NCBI GenBank assembly: GCA_964555935.1
Contig: CAZKUN010000384.1
Span: forward strand, 1 to 6,620
Length of the DNA stretch: 6,620 bases
Source of the DNA: CAZKUN01 sp964555935
GTDB taxonomy: Bacteria > Armatimonadota > Zipacnadia > Zipacnadales > VGFC01
Reading direction: 5' to 3'
The notes under the pieces: generated by a model
Told to the model about the DNA's origin: nothing
The model's input: only the letters and a program-made list of their open reading frames with translations
Database searches by the model: none
Translations under genes and position numbers: made by a program
Part shown: one piece after another, positions 1-6,037 of the stretch
Position numbering within the stretch: position 1 is the first letter of the stretch
Layout of the letters: the number at the start of each line of letters is the position of its first letter

Positions 1-57
1 CCCGTAGCCCTGGTCGTCGGTCATGATGATGATGACATTCGGGCGCTCCATCGGCAT
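1..57 (-). CDS. Sulfatase (family S1), N-terminal fragment, cut by the window edge
   Basis: Only the first 19 codons are present, reading MPMERPNVIIIMTDDQGYG. This is the hallmark N-terminal strand and metal-binding loop of type I sulfatases: a hydrophobic strand followed by T-D-D-Q-G-Y-G, where the two Asp residues bind the active-site calcium. Such enzymes hydrolyse sulfate esters. The fold begins almost directly after the start codon, so there is no room for a signal peptide and this enzyme is probably cytoplasmic, unlike the exported sulfatase on the other strand. The start at 57 is supported by a purine-rich Shine-Dalgarno stretch just upstream; the Met at 51-49 is a weaker alternative. 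It is divergent from the Tat sulfatase, with 209 bp between the starts at 57 and 267. Substrate and subfamily cannot be judged from so little sequence. A phosphatase or phosphoglycerate-mutase relative of the same superfamily is possible but much less likely given the TDDQGYG sequence. Confidence 0.85.
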   Translation of the reverse strand, partial: MPMERPNVIIIMTDDQGYG

Positions 58-63
58 CAAGGG

Positions 64-76
64 TCCTTCCCTTCCT
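64..76 (-). promoter_or_regulatory. Ribosome binding site of the left-edge sulfatase
   Basis: Read on the minus strand the sequence is AGGAAGGGAAGGA, ending 6 nt before the ATG at 57. It contains several overlapping AAGGA/GGAAG cores complementary to the 3' end of 16S rRNA. It is the best evidence for choosing the ATG at 57 as the start. Confidence 0.7.
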
Positions 77-138
77 GTCTGGTTGGCTGCCCCTTCGCCA
101 TGGTTACCTCTGGGAACTCCGTGCTGATGGTGAAGGAG

Positions 139-152
139 GTTCTCCGCAGAAC
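139..152. repeat. Short inverted repeat GTTCT-CCGC-AGAAC
   Basis: A perfect 5-bp inverted repeat with a 4-nt centre in the divergent intergenic region. It could be an operator or a small hairpin. It does not match the Bacillus-type LexA box (GAAC-N4-GTTC), because the half-sites are in the opposite order. A repeat of this length can occur by chance in a region of this size. Confidence 0.35.
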
Positions 153-157
153 GGGCC

Positions 158-176
158 GATCGCTGGTTCCGCGATC
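158..176. repeat. Short inverted repeat GATCGC-N7-GCGATC
   Basis: A perfect 6-bp inverted repeat with a 7-nt centre, 6 bp downstream of the previous repeat. Centre-to-centre half-site spacing is about 13 bp. It could be a dimeric regulator site or hairpin; no known regulator is recognised. Confidence 0.35.
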
Positions 177-222
177 AGACGTGCAGGCTTCCGGGTACCG
201 GATGGTGAAGCGTTGCCGCAGA

Positions 223-239
223 GCGTAGGGCCGCTACGC
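223..239. repeat. Short inverted repeat GCGTAG-GGCCG-CTACGC
   Basis: A perfect 6-bp inverted repeat with a 5-nt centre, ending 27 bp before the chosen ATG of the Tat sulfatase. As RNA it would form a GC-rich hairpin in the 5' leader; as DNA it could be an operator. Neither role is shown by the sequence alone. Confidence 0.4.
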
Positions 240-266
240 CCACGCCAAAGCCCTGGTCACCCGCCA

Positions 267-1688
267 ATGAACCTGAACCTGCCCACAACCCGCCGCGATT
301 TCCTCCGCGCCGCCGGTCTCGGCGCGGCGGCGCTCGCCGCGTCACCTCGAGATTTGCTCGCCCAGAATGCGGGAGGCCCTACCATGCGCCCGAACATCCT
401 CATCGTCGTCGCCGACGATCTCGGCTGGGGCGATGTCGGCTACCACGGCTCCAATATCCGCACCCCCAACATCGACTCCCTCGTCGCCGGCGGCGTCGAA
501 CTCGATCAGCACTACGTCTGCCCCATGTGCACGCCGACGCGCGCGTCGCTGATGAGCGGGCGCTTCTGCAGCCGTTGGGGCAACCGCGCCCTGAAGCCCT
601 CGAACGAGCGGGTGTTCCCCTTCGGCACGGAGACCCTCGCCTCCGCGCTCCGGAGCACCGGTTACGACACCGGCATCTCCGGCAAATGGCACTTGGGCTC
701 CCTCCCCGAGTGGGGCCCGAACCACTTCGGCTTCAACCGCTCTTACGGCAGCCTGGCCGGCGGCGTGGGGTGTTACGATCACCGGTACAAGAAGGGCCCG
801 TACACGTTCACCTGGCACCGGAACTGCGAGCTGATCGAGGAGGATGGCCACGCGTCGGATCTTATCGGCGCCGAGGCCGTCGGCTGGATCCGCGAGAGGC
901 GCGAGCCATGGTTTTACTATGTCCCCTTCACCGCCGTGCACATCCCCGTCGAGGCGCCGGAATCCTACATCGCGGACTATGCGGGGAACACGTACGACGA
1001 CGATCCCGAGAAGGACGAGGCCTACAAGCGCTACGCGGCCTACGCGACGCAGATGGATGACTGGATCGGCCGGATGGTCTCGGCCCTCGATGAGACCGAC
1101 CAGCGCCAGAACACGCTGATTCTCTNNNNNNNNNNGATTCTCTTCCTTTCCGATAATGGCAGCGCGCGGAGCTGGCGCTACCAGGGCCTCTACCCGGGCA
1201 CTTACCCCGAAAGCCCCGTCCTCGGCAGCAACCTGCCCCTCCGAGGCTGGAAGTCGCAGACTTACGAGGGCGGCATTCGCACGCCCGCGTTCATCCACTG
1301 TCCGTCCCTGCTGAGCCCCGGCAAGGTCACGGCGCCGCTACACGCCATCGACTGGATGCCCACGCTCTGTTCGCTCGCGGGCTACGAGCCGCAACGCGAC
1401 CTCGCGTGGGACGGGGAGGACGTGTGGCCACTGCTCACCGGCGATTCTCCCGAGCCTCGCACGCTCTACTGGCCCTTCGCGGGCGACAAGTGGGCCATCC
1501 GGCATGGCGACTGGAAATTGCTGCAGATGGGCGACCACAACCCGGAGCTCTACAACCTCGCCGACGATCCTTGCGAGAAATCCGATCTCGCGGACCAGTC
1601 ACCGGACCGGGTCGCGGAACTCCAAGACCGGCTGGCCCAGATGCGCGCGCAGGATTCAGCCGAACGCCCCCCGGACATTCTACCGTAG
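267..1688 (+). CDS. Tat-exported sulfatase, arylsulfatase B-like, Cys-type formylglycine enzyme
   Basis: Hydrolyses a sulfate ester, probably on a carbohydrate. The product is 473 codons as written, probably 467 real residues once the spurious gap is removed. Residues 1-34 are a twin-arginine signal: TTRRDFLR, then a small-residue hydrophobic stretch, ending near LLAQ. The sulfatase domain starts at M40-R-P-N. Visible active-site residues are D50-D51 (metal), C88-T-P-T-R92 (C88 becomes formylglycine), K140 and H142 in GKWHLG, H225 in VHIP, D296-N297 in SDNG and K329. The stretch DLGWGDVGYHGSNIRTP and the loop around C88 resemble arylsulfatase B (N-acetylgalactosamine-4-sulfatase), but substrate cannot be fixed from this. 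The C-terminal beta domain (about 398-435) is typical of the family. The ATG at 267 was chosen because it gives a compact Tat n-region, although no good Shine-Dalgarno precedes it; alternatives are TTG 213 and ATG 384. Convergent with the lyase-like gene. Function needs a formylglycine-generating enzyme encoded elsewhere. Confidence 0.93.
   Translation: MNLNLPTTRRDFLRAAGLGAAALAASPRDLLAQNAGGPTMRPNILIVVADDLGWGDVGYHGSNIRTPNIDSLVAGGVELDQHYVCPMCTPTRASLMSGRFCSRWGNRALKPSNERVFPFGTETLASALRSTGYDTGISGKWHLGSLPEWGPNHFGFNRSYGSLAGGVGCYDHRYKKGPYTFTWHRNCELIEEDGHASDLIGAEAVGWIRERREPWFYYVPFTAVHIPVEAPESYIADYAGNTYDDDPEKDEAYKRYAAYATQMDDWIGRMVSALDETDQRQNTLILXXXXILFLSDNGSARSWRYQGLYPGTYPESPVLGSNLPLRGWKSQTYEGGIRTPAFIHCPSLLSPGKVTAPLHAIDWMPTLCSLAGYEPQRDLAWDGEDVWPLLTGDSPEPRTLYWPFAGDKWAIRHGDWKLLQMGDHNPELYNLADDPCEKSDLADQSPDRVAELQDRLAQMRAQDSAERPPDILP
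371..376 (+). promoter_or_regulatory. Shine-Dalgarno-like GGGAGG before internal ATG 384
   Basis: GGGAGG sits 7 nt upstream of an in-frame ATG at 384 (residue M40), exactly where the sulfatase fold begins after the Tat signal. It is a better ribosome binding site than anything before the ATG at 267. It may be a chance result of coding Gly-Gly (GGA GGC), or an internal start giving a cytoplasmic form. I keep 267 as the main start because the Tat signal is unmistakable and in frame. Confidence 0.3.
1126..1135. other. Ten-N assembly gap, probably spurious
   Basis: Ten undetermined bases lie inside the sulfatase gene. The 8 bases before the gap (GATTCTCT, 1118-1125) are identical to the 8 bases after it (1136-1143). 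Collapsing the duplicate and the Ns removes 18 bp (6 codons), keeps the frame and yields N-T-L-I-L-F-L-S-D-N-G. That has the same length and pattern as the matching segment of arylsulfatase B-type enzymes. The contigs therefore most likely overlap and nothing is missing. Confidence 0.9.
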
Positions 1689-1721
1689 ACGGACGACCGA
1701 GGTACCCGTGCCCGTCGCAAC
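1689..1721. other. Convergent junction between sulfatase and lyase-like gene
   Basis: Only 33 bp separate the sulfatase stop (TAG, 1686-1688) from the stop of the large minus-strand gene (TGA, read at 1724-1722). I see at most a weak 5-bp GACGG/CCGTC pairing with a long loop and no T-tract on either strand, so no intrinsic terminator can be called. Transcripts from both sides may overlap or end by Rho. Confidence 0.5.
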
Positions 1722-4700
1722 TCACAGACCGAGGGCGTAGAGTTTGCCATCGCCTGCCGTCGCCAGAATCTCGGCCTTGCCATCCCCATCGAGGTCGGCC
1801 GCAGCGATATGGGTGATAAGACCGCCGGCCTTGAACACGCCCAGCGTCTCGGTGGCGGTGATGACGTGAACGCTACCATCCTCGGTGCCGACGACCACCT
1901 CCGGCGTGTCGTCACCGGCAACGTCAGCGGTCAGCAGGCCGGTCACCGCGCTTCCCATGTTCCGCTGCCACAGAACCTCGCCCGCCGCGTCCAGGCACAG
2001 CACGTAGCAGTTGCGGCTTCCCACCAGCACCTCCGGCAGCCCGTCTCCGGTCAGATCCGCGGCCACGGTCTCGCGGACCTCGGCGCCCATGTCGAGGGCC
2101 CACAACGCGTCTCCCCCGAAGGCCTTCGCGTGAACGCCGCCGATGCGCGAGCCACCGATCAACTCCATCTTGGCGTCGCCATCGAGGTCGGCCAACTCCG
2201 TGGCGCACGGGGATGAGTGATACCCCATGCCCAGCGCGCCGATCTTCTGCCCATCCCATTGGAACAGACCGGCGTCGTTGTATCGCGTCCCGATGAGGGC
2301 CGCCAGTTTCCCGTCGCCCATGAGATCGCCAAGCGCGATGCTGAGAGCCGGGTGCGCCCAGTTGAGCGTGCCCCACAGTTGCTGACCCGCGTGGTCGAAG
2401 GCGTAGGCGAACCAGTTGCTGTTGCCCGCCACCACCTCACCGTCGCCGTCACCATCGATGTCATCCACCTGCAGCACGGTGAAGTTGCCTGGCGCGGGCT
2501 CGATCTCCGGCACGTACCTGTCCTTGGGGCTGTCGATGGTCCACAGGACCCCGCCGGATCCATCGAGGCAGAGCATCTTGCGGCTGCTAGTGGAAGCCAC
2601 GATGCTCGGCCCGCTGAGGTCCCCCGCCGCTAGGGCGACGGCCCTCGCTTCCATCACGTGCTCCCATACCAGCGTCCCCGCCCCGTCGTGCAGTCGCACC
2701 GTGTCCTCAACCGCGACCGCGACTTCATCCACGCCGTCGCCATCCACGTCAACCACCGCCAGCGGGCCCGGGACGCGCGTGCGGACGACATCGACATCAA
2801 CCTGTTCGACAGGGCGCTCGAACACCGCGAACTCGCGGATCGCCGTCCGAGCCGTGTCGAACTCGGTGACGCGCAACCGCACGCGCGAGGTGGTCACGGG
2901 GTCGAAGGTATGCACCCACGTGGCGCCGTCAATGCCGGTGATCGCATCGTCGATCGACACCCACTGCTCGCCATCCCACGACTGCAGGTCTTGCCCGTCG
3001 AGAGCCGGGCGATACATCTCGCTGTAGTGATGCGCCCACACCTGCGACACGACTTGGGGACTCGGCCACTGAATGCCGAGGTCCTTGGGCACGTCCATCG
3101 CGTGGTTGGCGGTGCTGGAGACAGCCGCGTAAGTCTCCATGTCGCCGTCGGTCGCCCTCGGCGGGCCGCTGCCGGAGCTACCTGCCTCCCAGGACATCGC
3201 CTGGCCTGCAGCCGCGAGGTTCGGCTCCGTCTCCGTACCCTCGCCGCCCACCGGGCGGAAGATCGAGCGCGTCTCCGTCACCGCGTGGTCGGCGCTCCAG
3301 AGCACCTCAAGTTGCGCCGCCGGGGCACCCGCGGCAGTCGCCAGCCGCTCCTCGTGGGCGGTCTTCAGGGCATCAAACCGCGCGCCCAGATCTGCCTCGG
3401 ACGGGCCGTCGGCCTCCGAAGCCGTGAACTCAATCAGATGCTCCCCGGGCTCCAGCGCGATCGCCGTCAGTCCGTCCGCTCCGGGGGCTCCGGGCTGCCG
3501 CTTCGCGCCGTCCACGCGCAAGGCCTGGTCCTGCCCGATCCGCAGGCCGACCTTGGCCTGCGCGCTCGCGATGATGGTCGCCTCGCCCTTGGCCCAGTCG
3601 CAGAACGCGTCCACGGGGACATCGCTCTCCAGCAGTTTCTCGCCCCAGGCGAGACTCGTACCCTCAAGCAAGTAGGCCTCGTCGCGCGACAGGTATGCGA
3701 GTTCAGCGACGGCTGTCACGCCATCCGCATCAAACTCTCCGGCGGCAATGATGACCGTGCGCCCGGGCTCGCGCACAAGCAGCGTCATATCGCCCCAACG
3801 CGCGGCGTCATACGGATACCCATCGACATTGGGCGAGTAGAAGAGGTTCAGGATCCCGGCGCTCTCACCGGCAATGAGTTGCGCCGGGCAGGTCTCGATC
3901 AGCGCGTGGCGGTCCGCCGCGGGTGGGGTGGTGGCTCGCGTTGCCAGACGCGCTTCGTTGGCGTTGATCAGGCAGAAGCGCTCCCCTCCCTGCTCGACGA
4001 GCATGCGATCGGGCCGAAGATCGACCTTGCCCATCGTCCGCCAGATCGACTGGAAGCTGAAGTCGCCGTCCTCAACCGCCTCCAACTCATCGACCACCGC
4101 GAAATACGCGTTCTTTCGCCAGAGGATGTTGCGCCGCCAATCGACACCGTTGTATCCCGCGCACTGCGTCTGGGTCATGCCGACATCGCTAAAGTCCGCG
4201 CTGGCCTCGAGGCTGGTATATCGCGGCACGGGCTCGAAGAGCCCGTCTCTGAACACGCAGATCGTGTTGTGTTCGATCGTATCAGGAACAAAGTAGCCGT
4301 TGTCAAACAGCCAGTACTTCCCGTTATCGGTGAACCCGATGATCGAATTGCCATCGGGGTGGGCGTGGTACCCGTGGGAAATGCCTCCCAGCAGAAGATA
4401 CTCGTCATCGGGTGAAAACCCATCGCGGAAACTGATCTTGTCGAAGCACTTCTCAAACTCGGGAACGGGCTGACTCTCCAGCACCGCGGTAACATCTTGG
4501 CTAGCGGCCACGAGCACCTCCGAACCGTGTTCGTGGAGCCACGGCGCCAACTCGAACGCCCTGATCCCCAAGAGGTCGACAGGCTCCTCCGGCTCGATGT
4601 CCGCCACGAAGTAATGGTTGCCGAAGTAATCGGCGCTCGTCGGGGGCACGCCGGGCGTCTGGTCGTAGAACCACAGGTAGCGCCCGTCGCGCTCGAGCCA

Positions 4701-5957
4701 ACCGGTGATCAGCAGAAGGCCGGGCACGTGGCTGCCGGTGGTGAAGCTGCTGATGTCACCAAACCCGGAGATGTAGCCCAGGTTGTTGGTGATCGTCATG
4801 GCGTAGTCGGCCATCTTGCGCAGGTTCCCGCTGAGCTGGTACTGTTCGTATTCAGGCTTCTCCAACAGGTAACACATCAGGTCGTACCACGTGATCGACC
4901 CGTAACCGGGGCAGTCCTCGGCCGGCTTCCACGACTGCATCTGAGTCGCGAACCAGTTGTCGCACCACGCTTCCAAGCCCGCGACGTCGATGCCATAGTA
5001 CCGGCGGAAGTACGTGGCCGCCCACCAGTTCGCGCGCGAGTTCCAGTTGTTGCCGTGCGGCGTCGCCACAATGTCGACGCTCTGGTTGGCGCCGGGGCAC
5101 TTGTTCGCATACTCCCAGACGAACCGGCTGATCTCGACCCGCTCAGAATCCGAGAAGACCGGGCTCTCCTCGATCAGATCCCAGATCACCGGGAGCGTGA
5201 AGATCCCGCGCGTGTCGCCGACTGTCGCCATCTCGCCGATGATGCCGGCGACATGCCCGACCCCCTGCCGGAAGATCTCGGCCTGCCCGGGATCGCCGAA
5301 CCGATGGTATGCCAGCCCTGCCCCGCAGATCACACTCGCGGCGATCCGCATCTGGGAGGCCTTGCATCTGGCCACCTCCGCGGCGATCTGCTTGTCTGTG
5401 AGACGGGCGGGACTCGTGCTCGTGTGGACGGCAACCGCGTGGGCGGCGCTCAGATTTGGCCCAGGCGTCAGCGATTCGGCGAAGCTGCCGACTGCTTGAC
5501 GCTGACCCGCCAGGTCGCTGCCTCCGAGGAACAGCACCGAACGCCCGTCGCCGAACGGATCGTGCACGGTGCGCGCGACATACCCATCCGGACCGGGAAA
5601 GCGGGCATCGGTCAGCACGAAGTGGTTGCGGTACAGATACTGAGCCGCCGCGTCGTCGAACTTGCCGATGACGATGCAGTTTCGATCACCCTCCGCCTCT
5701 GCCGCATCGACGGTCGCCTTCTCAACCGGCAATCGCGCTCCCGTGGCGACCTGGATCGCGTCGGCCAGCTCTTGCCCGAGGGCGAGCGCCTCCTCCGCCG
5801 GACCGGTAAAGATGATCGCCTTCGGATCTCCGTCTCTCACCAACTCCACCTCGAGGTGGAACGCCTTGATGGGAGGCATGGCGGGAACTTGCGCGACGGC
5901 CGAGCCCAACATCGTCGCCGCTACGAGTAGGGATGCGAAGGGCACTGGGAGCTTCAT
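1722..5957 (-). CDS. Secreted heparinase II/III-like polysaccharide lyase with discoidin domain and C-terminal beta-propeller
   Basis: A 1411-residue multidomain protein predicted to bind and cleave an acidic polysaccharide by beta-elimination outside the cytoplasm. Domains in order: Sec signal, residues 1-22 (cleavage AVA|Q); alpha/beta domain, about 30-175, resembling N-terminal domains of glycosidases (GH67/GH20b type); alpha-helical toroid, about 185-470, with H301-G-N-N-W and a G-Y352-G segment; heparinase II/III beta domain, about 505-760, with signature H-A-H-P-D-G-N-S at 531-538; beta-rich segment, about 765-845; helical linker, about 850-880; F5/8C (discoidin)-like domain, about 910-1046; eight FG-GAP/VCBS-like repeats, about 1060-1411. 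By analogy with Pedobacter heparinase II, H531 would be in the active site, H533, D552 and H563 would bind zinc, and Y352 is a candidate catalytic Tyr. Much longer than ordinary heparinase II/III proteins because of the added modules. Start ATG 5957 gives a perfect signal peptide; a modest GAGGTG lies 11 nt upstream. Substrate unknown; a non-catalytic binding role is possible but the motifs look intact. Confidence 0.88.
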   Translation of the reverse strand: MKLPVPFASLLVAATMLGSAVAQVPAMPPIKAFHLEVELVRDGDPKAIIFTGPAEEALALGQELADAIQVATGARLPVEKATVDAAEAEGDRNCIVIGKFDDAAAQYLYRNHFVLTDARFPGPDGYVARTVHDPFGDGRSVLFLGGSDLAGQRQAVGSFAESLTPGPNLSAAHAVAVHTSTSPARLTDKQIAAEVARCKASQMRIAASVICGAGLAYHRFGDPGQAEIFRQGVGHVAGIIGEMATVGDTRGIFTLPVIWDLIEESPVFSDSERVEISRFVWEYANKCPGANQSVDIVATPHGNNWNSRANWWAATYFRRYYGIDVAGLEAWCDNWFATQMQSWKPAEDCPGYGSITWYDLMCYLLEKPEYEQYQLSGNLRKMADYAMTITNNLGYISGFGDISSFTTGSHVPGLLLITGWLERDGRYLWFYDQTPGVPPTSADYFGNHYFVADIEPEEPVDLLGIRAFELAPWLHEHGSEVLVAASQDVTAVLESQPVPEFEKCFDKISFRDGFSPDDEYLLLGGISHGYHAHPDGNSIIGFTDNGKYWLFDNGYFVPDTIEHNTICVFRDGLFEPVPRYTSLEASADFSDVGMTQTQCAGYNGVDWRRNILWRKNAYFAVVDELEAVEDGDFSFQSIWRTMGKVDLRPDRMLVEQGGERFCLINANEARLATRATTPPAADRHALIETCPAQLIAGESAGILNLFYSPNVDGYPYDAARWGDMTLLVREPGRTVIIAAGEFDADGVTAVAELAYLSRDEAYLLEGTSLAWGEKLLESDVPVDAFCDWAKGEATIIASAQAKVGLRIGQDQALRVDGAKRQPGAPGADGLTAIALEPGEHLIEFTASEADGPSEADLGARFDALKTAHEERLATAAGAPAAQLEVLWSADHAVTETRSIFRPVGGEGTETEPNLAAAGQAMSWEAGSSGSGPPRATDGDMETYAAVSSTANHAMDVPKDLGIQWPSPQVVSQVWAHHYSEMYRPALDGQDLQSWDGEQWVSIDDAITGIDGATWVHTFDPVTTSRVRLRVTEFDTARTAIREFAVFERPVEQVDVDVVRTRVPGPLAVVDVDGDGVDEVAVAVEDTVRLHDGAGTLVWEHVMEARAVALAAGDLSGPSIVASTSSRKMLCLDGSGGVLWTIDSPKDRYVPEIEPAPGNFTVLQVDDIDGDGDGEVVAGNSNWFAYAFDHAGQQLWGTLNWAHPALSIALGDLMGDGKLAALIGTRYNDAGLFQWDGQKIGALGMGYHSSPCATELADLDGDAKMELIGGSRIGGVHAKAFGGDALWALDMGAEVRETVAADLTGDGLPEVLVGSRNCYVLCLDAAGEVLWQRNMGSAVTGLLTADVAGDDTPEVVVGTEDGSVHVITATETLGVFKAGGLITHIAAADLDGDGKAEILATAGDGKLYALGL
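1725..2780 (-). repeat. Eight FG-GAP/VCBS-like propeller repeats within the lyase-like protein
   Basis: Residues 1060-1411 contain eight spaced motifs of the type x-D-[LVI]-x-G-D-G-x-x-E-[VIL], near residues 1068, 1110, 1164, 1209, 1256, 1299, 1343 and 1386, mostly 42-47 residues apart. They are often followed by a V-L-x-L-D-x-x-G-x-x-L-W strand, as in FG-GAP and PQQ-like propeller blades. The Asp-rich loops are likely calcium sites. The second copy (D-L-S-G-P) is degenerate, and the last ends abruptly at the C-terminus. A 15-bp sequence is identical at 1786-1800 and 2179-2193, in frame and 131 codons (about three blades) apart, reflecting the repeated loop. The role is probably binding or structural stability outside the cell. 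Confidence 0.8.
2820..3230 (-). other. F5/8C (discoidin)-like carbohydrate-binding domain region
   Basis: Residues about 910-1046 of the large protein. The order N-L-A…A, then R-A-T-D-G-D-M-E-T at 934-942, a D-L-G-I-Q-W strand at 959-964, a middle stretch with Q-S-W-D-G-E-Q-W at 992-999, and R-V-R-L-R-V-T-E-F at 1025-1033 follows the F5/8C pattern: A-x-D-G strand, then D-L-G, then a final R-x-R-L-x-V strand. Such domains in secreted bacterial enzymes usually bind glycans. The match is by pattern only. Confidence 0.7.
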
Positions 5958-5968
5958 GATGGCGCCTA

Positions 5969-5974
5969 CACCTC
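5969..5974 (-). promoter_or_regulatory. Possible weak ribosome binding site of the lyase-like gene
   Basis: On the minus strand GAGGTG lies 11 nt before ATG 5957. It is a partial Shine-Dalgarno match at a slightly long spacing. The start is chosen mainly because it gives a complete Sec signal peptide. Confidence 0.4.
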
Positions 5975-5989
5975 GGGGAGAGTTCGTTC

Positions 5990-6002
5990 AGTTTGGCCAA
6001 CT
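5990..6002. repeat. Palindrome around TTGGCCAA
   Basis: An 8-bp perfect palindrome (5993-6000) with outer AGTT/AACT arms offset by one base, 33 bp upstream of the lyase-like start. It could be a regulator site; no known box is matched. Confidence 0.35.
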
Positions 6003-6024
6003 CAAGTGAGCGAGGCAACTGGAG

Positions 6025-6037
6025 TGATGTTTCATCA
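6025..6037. repeat. Dyad TGATG-TTT-CATCA
   Basis: A perfect 5-bp inverted repeat with a 3-nt centre, set inside a second, wider pair of arms (TGGAGT 6020-6025, ACTCCA 6043-6048). The region is AT-richer than its surroundings. It could be an operator half-site pair or a small hairpin; chance is not excluded. Confidence 0.35.

Larger units (their letters stand above)
58..266. promoter_or_regulatory. Divergent intergenic region between two sulfatase genes
   Basis: These 209 bp separate two divergent sulfatase starts and must hold the promoters of both, unless the genes are read from elsewhere. I could not identify convincing -35/-10 boxes. The region contains three short perfect inverted repeats (139-152, 158-176, 223-239), listed separately, which could be operator half-sites or small hairpins. 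A TTG-initiated extension of the plus-strand frame back to 213 overlaps the last repeat, but it encodes a proline-rich stretch with no recognisable family similarity and is probably not translated. Confidence 0.5.

Noticed and set aside
139..152. LexA/SOS box
   Set aside because: The half-sites are GTTCT…AGAAC, the reverse order of the GAAC-N4-GTTC box, and no SOS gene is near.
213..266. TTG-initiated N-terminal extension of the Tat sulfatase
   Set aside because: The added 18 residues are proline-rich with no similarity to Tat n-regions, overlap an inverted repeat, and the TTG has only a weak upstream GGTGAAG.
1126..1135. Sulfatase broken by insertion or frameshift at the gap
   Set aside because: Frame is kept across the gap and collapsing the duplicated 8 bp restores a normal motif, so it is an assembly artefact and not a pseudogene.
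342..1298. Minus-strand open frame opposite the sulfatase
   Set aside because: It runs through the N gap and mirrors the highly conserved sulfatase core; its protein is Ala/Val/Arg-rich without motifs.
1689..1721. Possible bidirectional terminator between the convergent genes
   Set aside because: Only a weak 5-bp pairing with a long loop and no T-run on either strand.
2658..4415. Long plus-strand open frame (585 codons) opposite the lyase-like gene
   Set aside because: Its translation is Arg/His/Val-rich with no recognisable domain, while the opposite strand encodes clear heparinase, discoidin and propeller motifs. It is an antisense shadow of GC-rich codon use.
4497..5930. Second long plus-strand open frame (477 codons) opposite the lyase-like gene
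   Set aside because: Same reasoning: low-complexity Arg/Val/Asp composition and no domain, lying opposite the signal peptide and toroid of the real gene.
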